Virus record (IMG/VR): IMGVR_UViG_3300007735_000717
Span: 1-39,787 of that record
DNA length: 39,787 nucleotides
DNA from: a virus
Strand: one strand, 5' to 3'
The translations under genes and the position numbers were made by a program. Numbering within the stretch: position 1 is the stretch's first letter; each line of letters opens with the position of its first letter. The notes beneath the pieces were generated by a model. It did no database searches. It was not told where the DNA came from and worked only from the letters and a program-made list of their open reading frames with translations. Of the stretch, positions 5,648-13,642 are shown piece by piece.

Positions 5648-6643
5648 ATGCGATACCTTTCAGTATGCAGCGGCATCGAAGCCGCATCAGTAGCGTGGCA
5701 CGACCTGGGTTGGACCCCAGTCGGATTCAGCGAGATCGAATCATTCCCCTGCTCCGTGTTGGCGCAGCGGTTTCCATCAGTCCCTAACTTCGGAGATCTA
5801 AATGAGCAAGCGTCGTGGCCACTCCAAGCAGGATCAGCAGACCTTGTGGTCGGAGGAACTCCCTGCCAGTCCTTCAGTGTCGCAGGGAAACGCGCCGGCC
5901 TCGCTGACCAAAGAGGCAGAGTTATGCTCTCGTACCTTGAGTTGGTTGAGCGTGTCCGACCGCGATGGGTTGTATGGGAGAATGTCCCTGGTGTTCTGTC
6001 CTCCTCAGAAGGACAGGATTTTGGCTGCTTCATCCAGTCGTTGGCCGACATGGGGTATTGGACTAACTGGCGGGTTCTTGACGCTCAATGGTTCGGAGTT
6101 CCCCAGAGACGCCGTCGTGTCTTTGTTGTCGCAAGTCTTGGAGACAACCGCGCAGCCCAAGTACTCTTTGAGCGCGAGAGCTGCGGCGGGAATCCTCCTG
6201 CGAGCGGAGCGTCGCGGCAAGGCAATAGTGGAGCCGTTGCGGACTGCGCTGCTACGGTCAGCAGCAAGTGGAGCAAAGGCACAGGAGGACCATCAGGAGA
6301 CGAGTGTCAGAACCTGACTGTCTTCCGCAAGTCCCGTCGTGCCCAGTCGTCAACCGATGACGAGACCTGGGTTCCGGCCACCGTGGCCAACACCCTCAAC
6401 CAGTTTGACACTGGTGAACGGGATACCCATGGTGTCGTCGAGGATCTCCATGTCCGCCGGCTCACGCCCATCGAGTGCGAGCGGCTGCAAGGATTCCCTG
6501 ACAACTGGACACTGGTGAATCACCGTAACAAGCCAGCCGCGGATGGTCCGCGGTACAAGGCACTAGGCAACAGCATGGCTGTCCCAGTCATGCGTTGGAT
6601 TGGCAAGCGCATCTTCGCGCTTGACAATTCACTGTCGGTCTGA
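5648..6643 (+). CDS. dcm: DNA cytosine-5 methyltransferase
   Basis: A protein of 331 residues with all the main C5-methyltransferase motifs: SAM-binding VCSGIEAASVA (residues 6-16), the catalytic loop GGTPCQSFSVAGKR (Cys73), ENVPG (111-115), GVPQRRRRVF (150-159), a variable target-recognition stretch (about 165-250), then RRLTPIECERLQGFPDNW and RYKALGNSMAVPV. It transfers a methyl group from SAM to C5 of cytosine in a target sequence. With no restriction partner nearby it is a solitary phage methyltransferase, probably shielding phage DNA from host restriction. The target is not deducible. It is preceded by palindrome site 9 and its 3' end contains a strong promoter. Confidence 0.95.
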   Translation: MRYLSVCSGIEAASVAWHDLGWTPVGFSEIESFPCSVLAQRFPSVPNFGDLNEQASWPLQAGSADLVVGGTPCQSFSVAGKRAGLADQRGRVMLSYLELVERVRPRWVVWENVPGVLSSSEGQDFGCFIQSLADMGYWTNWRVLDAQWFGVPQRRRRVFVVASLGDNRAAQVLFERESCGGNPPASGASRQGNSGAVADCAATVSSKWSKGTGGPSGDECQNLTVFRKSRRAQSSTDDETWVPATVANTLNQFDTGERDTHGVVEDLHVRRLTPIECERLQGFPDNWTLVNHRNKPAADGPRYKALGNSMAVPVMRWIGKRIFALDNSLSV

Positions 6644-6649
6644 TATATT
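6621..6649 (+). promoter_or_regulatory. Strong putative sigma-70-type promoter
   Basis: TTGACA (6621-6626), 17 bases, TATATT (6644-6649). This is the closest match to consensus in the window. It spans the last codons of the methyltransferase gene. Palindrome site 10 lies about 40 bases downstream of the expected start, positioned to block elongation. A second weaker pair (CTGACG 6684, TATACC 6707, 17 bases apart) overlaps site 10 itself. Confidence 0.72.
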
Positions 6650-6695
6650 GCGCTGATCAGTAGAGAACTCGGCTCACTGAGTGCTGACGGTAAGT

Positions 6696-6711
6696 GTTTA
6701 CCGCGGTATAC
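6696..6711 (+). promoter_or_regulatory. Operator-like palindrome, site 10 (GTTTACCGCGGTATAC)
   Basis: Full copy 24 bases before the ATG at 6736, followed by GACACAGGAGATAC. It is identical to sites 5 and 6. Confidence 0.75.
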
Positions 6712-6735
6712 CACCGAGACACAGGAGATACTGAC

Positions 6736-7122
6736 ATGACGATTGATGTGAACATTCCCGAGTCGGTGATTGATGACCTCGTCGAGAAGGTCGCGGAGCA
6801 GGTGAAGCAGGAGGCTGATCTGGACAAGATCGAAGACCTCGAGTCTCGCCTTGAGGACGCTGAGCGTCGGATCGAAGACATGCCCGACGACTTCGCATGC
6901 AACCGTGATCTCGAGAAGTTGGAAGATCGGATCAACGATCTTGAGGAAGCCGACTACCAGGATTTGAATAGCCGTATCTCAGACCTGGAGCGCAACAGCG
7001 ACAACAATCTCATGGCTGAGCTGCAAGAACTTCGTAATCACCACCGTGAGTTCAAGTCGGAGATGCTGACACTCGTCGAGTCGTTCCGCAAGGTGCTGAA
7101 TGACTTCGTCACTGCTCGCTAA
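6736..7122 (+). CDS. Coiled-coil early protein (128 residues)
   Basis: It begins MTIDVNIPESVIDDLVEKV after ACAGGAGATACTGAC. From residue 25 to 120 it is a nearly continuous, acidic heptad-like coiled coil (DKIEDLESRLEDAERRIED, then LEKLEDRINDLEEADYQDL). Enzymatic function is unlikely; it probably oligomerises or scaffolds a partner. It has the best promoter of the early region upstream plus palindrome site 10, so it may be highly and tightly expressed. It is followed by the DUF932-like gene after 22 bases. Confidence 0.75.
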   Translation: MTIDVNIPESVIDDLVEKVAEQVKQEADLDKIEDLESRLEDAERRIEDMPDDFACNRDLEKLEDRINDLEEADYQDLNSRISDLERNSDNNLMAELQELRNHHREFKSEMLTLVESFRKVLNDFVTAR

Positions 7123-7144
7123 CCCACACACAGGAGATACACCA

Positions 7145-7942
7145 ATGAATCCATTTTCCAATCAGACTCGTTCCGTCCCATCCAACCTACCTTGGGGATC
7201 TCGCGTCTCCATCGACGACATCTCCCGCATGCCTGTGCCGGAGGCCACCTCGTCGTACACCCCTGTCCGGCAGGACAACCTGTTCAACGCATGGACCGTC
7301 ACTCTCGAACGCTACGGTTATCAGATTGCACACGAGGAGCACTGGGTGACCAAGAGCCAGGATGTGTTCATCTCGAAGGTCCGAGTCATGGCTCCATGGC
7401 TGCCCACTGGCATGGGCTTCACATGGGAGACAGCCATGATCAACTCGTACAACAAGCAGGTGGCAGTCAAGAATGCAGTGGGCACTAGCGTGTTCGTCTG
7501 CACCAACGGATGCCTGTCTGCCGAGTACCTGATGCGTACCAAGCACACGACCAATGTGTGGGATCGCCTCAGGGTGTACATCGACCGCAGCGTGGTTACC
7601 TTGGAGAAGCGAGCTGCGTCGATCAACCAGTTGTTCCACTCGTTCCGCAACACGGACGCCAGCAGTCTGCGACAGGTTCACCATGTCGTCTGCCGTGCAT
7701 ACGATGAGAACATCATCCCGGCATCCGGCATCGGTCAGGTGCTGGATCACTGGAAGACCCCGGAGCACGCCGAGTTCAAGGATCGCAATGTGTGGTCCCT
7801 GTACAACGCCTTCACTTCCTACGACCGTGGTCGCAACCTGTTCGAGCGCAGCACGCGCACCAATCGTTTGCAGAACATCCTCAACGAGGAGTTCGGCATC
7901 AACGAGACTACTCCGCAGGAGACTGCGAACAACCTGGTGTAA
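7145..7942 (+). CDS. DUF932-like phage/plasmid protein
   Basis: A protein of 265 residues. The ATG at 7145 follows CACACAGGAGATACACCA. The middle contains SVFVCTNGCLSAEYLM, then a helix-rich region, and the end has VWSLYNAFTSYDRGRN. This series (a VxCxNG strand, followed about 115 residues later by an LYNAxT helix) is what I associate with DUF932, found in phages and plasmids and without a settled function. A hairpin and then a rho-independent terminator follow, so it closes the early operon. It could be an early DNA-metabolism accessory; that is inference. Confidence 0.65.
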   Translation: MNPFSNQTRSVPSNLPWGSRVSIDDISRMPVPEATSSYTPVRQDNLFNAWTVTLERYGYQIAHEEHWVTKSQDVFISKVRVMAPWLPTGMGFTWETAMINSYNKQVAVKNAVGTSVFVCTNGCLSAEYLMRTKHTTNVWDRLRVYIDRSVVTLEKRAASINQLFHSFRNTDASSLRQVHHVVCRAYDENIIPASGIGQVLDHWKTPEHAEFKDRNVWSLYNAFTSYDRGRNLFERSTRTNRLQNILNEEFGINETTPQETANNLV

Positions 7943-7958
7943 TCCCCCTGCACCCACA

Positions 7959-7989
7959 GTTGCCGTAGGTACGATGTGCCTACGGTAAC
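7959..7989 (+). other. Hairpin without T tract upstream of the terminator
   Basis: GTTGCCGTAGG (7959-7969) pairs with CCTACGGTAAC (7979-7989) around a nine-base loop, with a single G-U pair. It is not followed by T residues, so it is not itself a terminator. It could protect the 3' end of the early mRNA or be an RNase III-type processing site, as occur between T7 early genes. Confidence 0.7.
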
Positions 7990-8002
7990 TCTCCTGTGAG
8001 TG

Positions 8003-8038
8003 GCCCCTCCTATGCTTCGCGCTAGGGGGGGCTTTTTT
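8003..8038 (+). terminator. Rho-independent terminator between early genes and RNA polymerase
   Basis: GCCCCTCCTA pairs with TAGGGGGGGC (one wobble) across a loop containing TTCG, followed by six T. It separates the early operon from the RNA polymerase gene, so the polymerase needs read-through or its own promoter. Confidence 0.92.
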
Positions 8039-8049
8039 ATTTAGCGTTT

Positions 8050-8077
8050 TTGGCGTACCAGTATACCATGGTAGACT
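8050..8077 (+). promoter_or_regulatory. Putative promoter of the RNA polymerase gene
   Basis: TTGGCG (8050-8055), 16 bases, TAGACT (8072-8077); both hexamers match consensus at four of six positions. The palindromic site at 8061-8076 covers the spacer and most of the -10, so a bound protein would block it. Confidence 0.5.
8061..8076 (+). promoter_or_regulatory. Operator-like palindrome, site 11 (GTATACCATGGTAGAC)
   Basis: A full copy, the only one with centre CCATGG, between the terminator and the RNA polymerase gene, overlapping the putative promoter and 37 bases before the ATG. The placement suggests direct control of the switch to middle and late transcription. Confidence 0.72.
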
Positions 8078-8113
8078 GATTGTGTAGATCGCTGACTCTA
8101 TAGCAGGAGAAAT

Positions 8114-10531
8114 ATGAAGAAGGCCAAGACTCAGACGCAGATCAACAAGGACATGGTGGAGGATGGCAAGAACCGCCACTGGTCCAAGGTCCACAAGGCT
8201 CAGACGCTAGGCATTGAGTCCACCACGCCGGCTGGCTCCAGGCTGCTGTCCAAGGCCGTGCCCAATCTGTCTAGCCGGCTGAAGCGATGGCTGAAGGAGT
8301 GCGAGCACAAGCCTGGGCGACGACACCGAGCGCACCAGTACCTGACCATGCTGCCAACCGATGTGATCGCCGGCCTGACCTGCCAGTGCATCATTGACTG
8401 CATCAGTCAGAACCGAAAGATCACGGCAACGGCGTATCAAGTGGCCAAGTTGCTCGAAGATGAGGCCAAGTTCCGCCATATTCAGGACACTCAGCCTGCA
8501 ATGTGGAGCCACATCAAGCGCAACATCGACAAGGGATCGGCCTACAACACCAAGGCTAAGTTCATCAAGCGCACGGCCAAAGACACCCATGTGGACCTCC
8601 CCTCGTGGGACCGCAAAGACATGGTCCAGGTTGGACTTGTGTGTATCGAGCTGATGAGGGAGGCCACGGGCATCATCGAGGTAGTCACTCGTACCAATGT
8701 CATGGGCAAGGGCGTCACGCTCGTGCGCCCAACAGACGAAGTCATGCAGTGGATCAAGACTGCCCACAAGATGGGCGAGTTCATGAAGCCTGTGTACATG
8801 CCCATGGTCGAGAAGCCTGTGGACTGGACTGCACCAAACCTTGGAGGCTATCCGGCAGGAGCGTTCCGCACCAAGCCGTTGGTCAAGGGGCGGGACAAGA
8901 ACTGGATCTCCACGGTCACATCCACTGGCATGCCAATGGTGTACAAGGCCGTGAACACCCTTCAGTCAGTGCCCTTCATGATCAACTCCCGTGTGTACAA
9001 GGTCATGAAGGAGACTTGGGAATCGGGTCTCTCACTTGGCAGCCTGCCGGCTGTCAGTGACGATCCGCCACCGCCGTTGACCGAAGACATCAAGTCGGAT
9101 CCAGAGAAGTTGCGAGCCTGGAAGAAGGCAGCAGCTCGCCACTACTTCGAGCTTGAGCGGCAGACCAGTCGGCGTCTACAGGTGTCTAAACTCCTGTACC
9201 TTTGCGACAAGTTTGAAGCAAATGACCTCTACTTCCCGCGTCAGTTGGACTTTCGCGGACGCGAATACCCAGTGCCGTATTACCTCCAGCCGCAAGGCCC
9301 GGAGTGGGCGGCCTCGCTTCTCCTTTTCAAGAACGGTACGCCAATCAACGACAAGGTAGCGGAGCGTTGGCTTGCGATTCATGTGGCTAACTGTTGGGGT
9401 AACGACAAGGATTCATACGACGACCGCGTCAAGTGGACCCAGGATCACGAAAGCGTGATAGTAAGCATTGCATCAGACCCGCTGGCGTGTCGTGAATGGG
9501 TCAAAGCCGACAAGCCATGGAAGTTTTTGGCTGCTGCGTTCGAGTGGGCAGAGTTCAAGAAGCATGGCTACGGCTATGTTAGCCGACTCCCGATCAGCCA
9601 AGATGCAACAACGCAGGGCTTGCAGATTTACTCGATGCTGCTCAGGGACAAGGTCGCAGGCGTTGCCACCAATGTACTACCCCGTGCTACACCGAGTGAC
9701 ATCTACAGTGAGGTTGCATCAGCCGCGGTCAACAAGTTGACCACCGAGGATAGACCTGAGTTCACCGAATACGCGAAGAAATGGCTGAAGTTTGGCATCG
9801 ACCGCAAGTCCACCAAGCGTCAGACCATGACTCTCCCATACGGTTCAACCTTCTACTCCTGCCGTCAGTACACCGTCGAGTGGTTCTACGAGCAGATCAA
9901 GAAGAACGGCAAGGAGAATCCATTCGGCACTGAGACCTACAAGCCATGCAACTACTTGGCCGAGATCATCTGGGCTGCAATCGGTGATGTCGTCAGGTCA
10001 GCTCGAGTCGGCATGGACTGGTTCCAAGAGGTGGCCGATGTCTGCGTGAAGAACAAGATCAGCCCGAAGTGGTGGACTCCGTGCGGATTCCTGGTGGACA
10101 TGCAGTACGAGATGAGCACCAGCGTGCCCATCAAGACGGCCATCGGACGCACCATCAGGCAGCATGTGGTCCGCATTGGCAACGGAAAACTGGATGCGCG
10201 TAAGACTCACAACGGCATCGCTGCCAATGTGGTGCACTCCTTGGACGGCATCGGTGGGCTCTTGGGTCTGACCGTGAACAGCGGTGTACACTTCGGGGTT
10301 CAGAACTGGATGACCGTACACGACTCCTATGCGACGACAGCCGGCGAGTCCCAGGGTCTCTACGACTGTCTGCGTCAGGCCACCGTCTCAATCTTTTCTG
10401 AGAATTTCCTAGAAAGTTTCAAGAAGCAGATCGAGTCAATGCTACCATTGAACCAGAAGTTACCTGAGGTTCCTACTCAAGGAGACATGAATATCTCTGA
10501 AGTCATCAGAAGTCTCTACTACTTCTCTTGA
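8114..10531 (+). CDS. T7-type single-subunit DNA-directed RNA polymerase
   Basis: 805 residues (T7 gp1 has 883). Motifs seen: DFRGREYPV with catalytic Asp379 (T7 Asp537); QGLQIYSMLLRDKVAG; KSTKRQTMTLPYG with Lys568 and Tyr576 (T7 Lys631 and Tyr639, same spacing); HSLDGIGG; MTVHDSYAT with His736-Asp737 (T7 His811-Asp812). The C-terminus YYFS resembles the aromatic end needed in T7. It transcribes phage middle and late genes from its own promoters. The start follows GCAGGAGAAAT. It lies alone between the terminator at 8003 and the promoter at 10550, behind palindrome site 11, so its supply seems separately controlled. The last 150 bases and the following gap are richer in A+T than the gene body. 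Confidence 0.98.
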   Translation: MKKAKTQTQINKDMVEDGKNRHWSKVHKAQTLGIESTTPAGSRLLSKAVPNLSSRLKRWLKECEHKPGRRHRAHQYLTMLPTDVIAGLTCQCIIDCISQNRKITATAYQVAKLLEDEAKFRHIQDTQPAMWSHIKRNIDKGSAYNTKAKFIKRTAKDTHVDLPSWDRKDMVQVGLVCIELMREATGIIEVVTRTNVMGKGVTLVRPTDEVMQWIKTAHKMGEFMKPVYMPMVEKPVDWTAPNLGGYPAGAFRTKPLVKGRDKNWISTVTSTGMPMVYKAVNTLQSVPFMINSRVYKVMKETWESGLSLGSLPAVSDDPPPPLTEDIKSDPEKLRAWKKAAARHYFELERQTSRRLQVSKLLYLCDKFEANDLYFPRQLDFRGREYPVPYYLQPQGPEWAASLLLFKNGTPINDKVAERWLAIHVANCWGNDKDSYDDRVKWTQDHESVIVSIASDPLACREWVKADKPWKFLAAAFEWAEFKKHGYGYVSRLPISQDATTQGLQIYSMLLRDKVAGVATNVLPRATPSDIYSEVASAAVNKLTTEDRPEFTEYAKKWLKFGIDRKSTKRQTMTLPYGSTFYSCRQYTVEWFYEQIKKNGKENPFGTETYKPCNYLAEIIWAAIGDVVRSARVGMDWFQEVADVCVKNKISPKWWTPCGFLVDMQYEMSTSVPIKTAIGRTIRQHVVRIGNGKLDARKTHNGIAANVVHSLDGIGGLLGLTVNSGVHFGVQNWMTVHDSYATTAGESQGLYDCLRQATVSIFSENFLESFKKQIESMLPLNQKLPEVPTQGDMNISEVIRSLYYFS

Positions 10532-10549
10532 TTCCATTGCTATCCAAGG

Positions 10550-10577
10550 TTGACATAGTAAGAAGACTTAGTATTCT
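10550..10577 (+). promoter_or_regulatory. Putative sigma-70-type promoter of the replication operon
   Basis: TTGACA (10550-10555), 16 bases, TATTCT (10572-10577), in an AT-rich gap between the RNA polymerase and the SSB gene. Two palindrome variants lie at about +15 to +40, again at the head of a transcription unit. Confidence 0.55.
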
Positions 10578-10596
10578 TCTCTTACAGTAATACAAG

Positions 10597-10623
10597 GTAT
10601 ACACAGGGTATACCAAGGTAAAC
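10597..10623 (+). promoter_or_regulatory. Overlapping operator-like palindrome variants, site 12
   Basis: GTATACACAGGGTATAC (10597-10613, one base longer centre) overlaps GTATACCAAGGTAAAC (10608-10623, centre AA instead of RY). Three GTATAC/GTAAAC-type half-sites in a row suggest a degenerate or cooperative double operator. It lies 26 bases before the SSB start. Confidence 0.6.
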
Positions 10624-10649
10624 CTAACTCTTACTAGGAGATCACTACC

Positions 10650-11273
10650 GTGTCTAAGACCAAGTCTGTGCGTACTACTTCCCCTAAGGGCACTGCCGTC
10701 TACCCTTGGATCAACGAGCCTGATCGTCGGTTCGATGCTGCTGGTGTCTACTCCGTCTCCCTCCGAGTGCGGGGTGACGACAAGTCAGCCACTGAGTTCA
10801 TCGCTGGCATCAAGAAGGTGGCATCTGAGTTCTACGATGCAACCTGCAAGGAGACGAAGAAGAAGCCGAAGAAGGCTGATCTTCCGATCAAGGCAGTCCT
10901 CGACGAAGAGGGCAACGAGACTGGCGAACTCGACATCAAGTTCAAGCTCAAGAGCACTGGAGGCAGCGGAGAGAAGACCTGGACTCAGCGTCCTGCGATC
11001 TTCGACTCCAAGGGCAAGCCGATGTCTGAGCGCATTGGTGGCGGCTCGATCATCAAGGTTGGCTGCGAGATCAGCCCCTTCTTCAGTCCTACGGTTGGCG
11101 TGGGCGTGACTCTGCGACTGAAGGCAGTCCAGGTCATCGAACTCCGTGAGTTCAGCGCAGGTGGCGGCTCGTCGTCTTGGTTCAAGGAGGAAGATGGCTT
11201 CGTGTCGGACGGCGTGAAGCCGGCTGAAGAGGCCAGTCAGGACTCCGAGGAAACCGCCGACGCTGATTTCTGA
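10650..11273 (+). CDS. gp2.5-like single-stranded DNA-binding protein
   Basis: GTG start after ACTAGGAGATCACTACC; 207 residues (T7 gp2.5 has 232). The body (GTAVYPWINEPDRRFDAAGVYSV, then ...GGGSIIKVGCEISPFFSP, then LRLKAVQVIELREF) is an OB-fold-like beta protein of the kind found in T7-like SSBs. The tail is very acidic and ends DSEETADADF; an acidic tail with terminal Phe is the hallmark by which gp2.5 contacts DNA polymerase and helicase. It coats single-stranded DNA at the replication fork and promotes annealing. It is the first gene of the replication operon, and its TGA overlaps the next ATG. Confidence 0.9.
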   Translation: MSKTKSVRTTSPKGTAVYPWINEPDRRFDAAGVYSVSLRVRGDDKSATEFIAGIKKVASEFYDATCKETKKKPKKADLPIKAVLDEEGNETGELDIKFKLKSTGGSGEKTWTQRPAIFDSKGKPMSERIGGGSIIKVGCEISPFFSPTVGVGVTLRLKAVQVIELREFSAGGGSSSWFKEEDGFVSDGVKPAEEASQDSEETADADF

Positions 11274-11677
11274 TGACCCGGTTATTCATCAGACCTCACC
11301 CTTGCGGCCTCGATGTGTGGGCACAGATTGAACCTGTGCCTGCGAGCAGACCTCGAGTAACCCGATGGGGAACCTACTACGGAAAGCGGTACGCCAACTT
11401 TCGTAAGGAGTTTGCGGAGATCCTTGGGCAGACGGAATTGCCCAAGGGTCTCCCACTCCAAGGTAGGCTCAAGGCCATTGTGTCGTTCTTCGTGAGTAAG
11501 CCGAAGACCAGCAAGAGGGCTTGGCCTGTGGGGGACCTGGACAACTACCTGAAGACTCTCGATGTCTTCAACGGAGTTCTCTGGGCTGATGATGATCAGA
11601 TCTGCGAGTTCGACGCTGACAAGCGTTTCGTGGGTACTGACGAACCAGGCATCCTCATCTACTTGCGTAGAACCTAG
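11273..11677 (+). CDS. RusA-like Holliday junction resolvase
   Basis: A protein of 134 residues. The pattern EPVPASRPRVTRWGTYY near the N-terminus, then PVGDLDNYLKTLDVFNG and WADDDQICEF, carries the aspartates of RusA-family endonucleases (the GDLDN and DDD clusters). RusA-type enzymes cut Holliday junctions symmetrically as dimers. It takes the place of T7 gp3 endonuclease I, which lies between SSB and primase in T7 but belongs to another fold; this is a non-homologous replacement. Expected roles are resolving branched replication intermediates before packaging, and perhaps host-DNA breakdown. It overlaps the SSB stop by one base. Confidence 0.88.
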   Translation: MTRLFIRPHPCGLDVWAQIEPVPASRPRVTRWGTYYGKRYANFRKEFAEILGQTELPKGLPLQGRLKAIVSFFVSKPKTSKRAWPVGDLDNYLKTLDVFNGVLWADDDQICEFDADKRFVGTDEPGILIYLRRT

Positions 11678-11687
11678 GAAACCTAAA

Positions 11688-13289
11688 GTGGAATCGACAT
11701 TCTTGAGACATGAACCCTGCCCCAACTGTGGGTCGAAAGACAACTTGGGCAGGTATGACGATGGCCATGCCTATTGCTTTGGCTGTGGACATTTTGAAAA
11801 AGGAGATACCGTGATTACCGAAGAGACCACTGAAGCAGCGGACACCAGCCGCTTTCTTCAGTTCACCGTTGCCGGCCTGAACAAGCGAGGGATCTCTGAA
11901 GAGACCTGCCAGAAGTGGAAGTATGGCATTGGCTCGTATCAGGGCAGCCCCGTGCAGATCGCCAACTACTACAAGAACAGCGGCGTGCTCGTGGCTCAGA
12001 AGCTGCGGTTCCCCGACAAGTCCTTCCGCATCCTCGGCAACGCGGAGTTGATGGGGCTGTACGGGGCGCACCTGTGGAAGGACGGCGGCAAGCGCGTGGT
12101 GATCACTGAAGGGGAGATCGATGCTCTCTCCGTCAGTCAGATCACCAACAACTCGTGGCCTGTCGTGAGTGTGCCCAACGGTGCACTCAGCGCGGCCAAG
12201 TATGTCCGCAAGGAGATCGACTGGCTGGAGAAGTTCGAGACCGTGGTCTTCTGCTTCGACAGCGACGAGCCTGGACAGAAGGCGGCCAACGAGTGCGCCA
12301 TGCTGCTCAGCCCCGGTAAGGCACAGATCGCTTCGCTGCCCATGAAGGATGCGAATGAGATGCTGGTGGCAGGCAAGGTGAAGGAGCTGTCCAACGCCAT
12401 TTGGCAGGCCCGTTCGTTCCGGCCTGACGGTGTGGTGCTTGGAGAAGAACTGTGGGACATGGTGTCCACCGAGGATCAGTCGCCGTCAGTGCAGTACCCA
12501 TGGAAGGGACTGAACGACAAGCTGCTCGGCATCCGCGCTGGTGAACTGGTGACACTGTGCTCAGGCACGGGCATCGGCAAGTCCAGCATCTGCCGTGAAC
12601 TGGCGTACCACTTGGTGGCCAAGGGATCCAAGATCGGATACATCGCCCTCGAGGAAAGCGTGAAGCGCAGTGCTCAGGGCATCATGGCGGTCCACATGAA
12701 CTGCCCCCCTTTCAAGTGGACGGAAGAGAAGGTTTCAGTCAGCCGCATGAAGGACGCATTCGAGGCCACCTTGGGCACGGGTCGCGTGGTGCTGTACGAC
12801 CACTGGGGATCCTGCGAATCAGAGAACCTGATTGCACAGATCCGGTACATGGCCAAGGCCGCCGGCTGCACCCACATCTTCCTTGATCACCTGTCCATCG
12901 TTGTGTCTGGACTGGCCGATGGAGACGAGCGGCGCATCATCGACAACACCATGACCAAGTTGCGATCCCTCGTGGAGGAGACGGGTGTGGCCATGTTCCT
13001 CGTGAGTCACCTCAAGCGACCTGAGGGCCGCGGTCACGAGGAGGGCGCACAGACGAGCCTGAGCCATCTGCGTGGTAGCCACGCCATCTCTCAGCTGTCC
13101 GATGCGGTCATCGGCCTGGAGCGTGATCAGCAAGATCGTGAATCTGCTAACTTCACGACCATGCGTGTGCTGAAGAATCGCTACACCGGAGACACTGGTG
13201 TGGCGTGCCGGCTTGAGTACGACAAGAAGACTGGCCGACTTAGCGAGACAACCCTTCCTGATGAGTTCGACTTTGGAGGTGACGAATGA
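11688..13289 (+). CDS. DNA primase-helicase (T7 gp4-like)
   Basis: GTG start at 11688 after CTAGGAAACCTAAA; 533 residues (T7 gp4A has 566). The zinc finger is CPNC (Cys11, Cys14) with YCFGCG (Cys30, Cys33). TOPRIM primase motifs are VVITEGEIDALS (Glu141) and FCFDSDEPG (190-196). The RecA-like helicase has Walker A GTGIGKSS (293-300), the Walker B-like region IFLDHLSIV, and LRGSHAISQLSDAVIG with a downstream arginine finger. It unwinds DNA and lays primers at the fork with gp5-like polymerase and gp2.5-like SSB. The acidic tail (DEFDFGGDE) matches the polymerase-binding tail of T7 gp4. The open frame extends upstream to 11562 but lies within RusA, so GTG is chosen. Confidence 0.96.
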   Translation: MESTFLRHEPCPNCGSKDNLGRYDDGHAYCFGCGHFEKGDTVITEETTEAADTSRFLQFTVAGLNKRGISEETCQKWKYGIGSYQGSPVQIANYYKNSGVLVAQKLRFPDKSFRILGNAELMGLYGAHLWKDGGKRVVITEGEIDALSVSQITNNSWPVVSVPNGALSAAKYVRKEIDWLEKFETVVFCFDSDEPGQKAANECAMLLSPGKAQIASLPMKDANEMLVAGKVKELSNAIWQARSFRPDGVVLGEELWDMVSTEDQSPSVQYPWKGLNDKLLGIRAGELVTLCSGTGIGKSSICRELAYHLVAKGSKIGYIALEESVKRSAQGIMAVHMNCPPFKWTEEKVSVSRMKDAFEATLGTGRVVLYDHWGSCESENLIAQIRYMAKAAGCTHIFLDHLSIVVSGLADGDERRIIDNTMTKLRSLVEETGVAMFLVSHLKRPEGRGHEEGAQTSLSHLRGSHAISQLSDAVIGLERDQQDRESANFTTMRVLKNRYTGDTGVACRLEYDKKTGRLSETTLPDEFDFGGDE

Positions 13290-13642
13290 GTTACGATCCA
13301 GCAAGTCACGACGCATTCAAGTGGCAGTGCCGTAGGAGGCATGTGGAGTCTTTGCGTATCCCGTGGGAAGGCATGGGAGCAATGGCTAATACCGAGCGGA
13401 ATATTGCAGCCTTGATGATTGAGAACCTGATGGAGGAAGTCGAGGCGTTCCGACAGGCAATGCAGAAGGCCGACCGCGACATCATGCAACTTCGACAGCA
13501 GGTGACGGATTTGCTTGGAGAGCGCGACGAGGCGAGGCGTGAGGTATGCAGCATGAATGAAACTGGGCTGCGCATGAACGAGAGCGACAAGAAGCGCGAA
13601 GCCAAGAGGCGCAACTGGGACTGCTTCAAGGAGAAGCCATGA
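13286..13642 (+). CDS. Hypothetical coiled-coil protein between helicase and polymerase (118 residues)
   Basis: It overlaps both neighbours by four bases (ATGA), so it is translated with helicase and polymerase. Residues 40-100 form a charged coiled coil (ENLMEEVEAFRQAMQKADRD, then LRQQVTDLLGERDEARREV). The N-terminus has Trp and basic residues (KWQCRRRHVESLRIPWEG). An internal ATG (MGAMANTERN) could also start it. No family is recognised; a replication accessory is plausible from position only. Confidence 0.72.
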   Translation: MSYDPASHDAFKWQCRRRHVESLRIPWEGMGAMANTERNIAALMIENLMEEVEAFRQAMQKADRDIMQLRQQVTDLLGERDEARREVCSMNETGLRMNESDKKREAKRRNWDCFKEKP

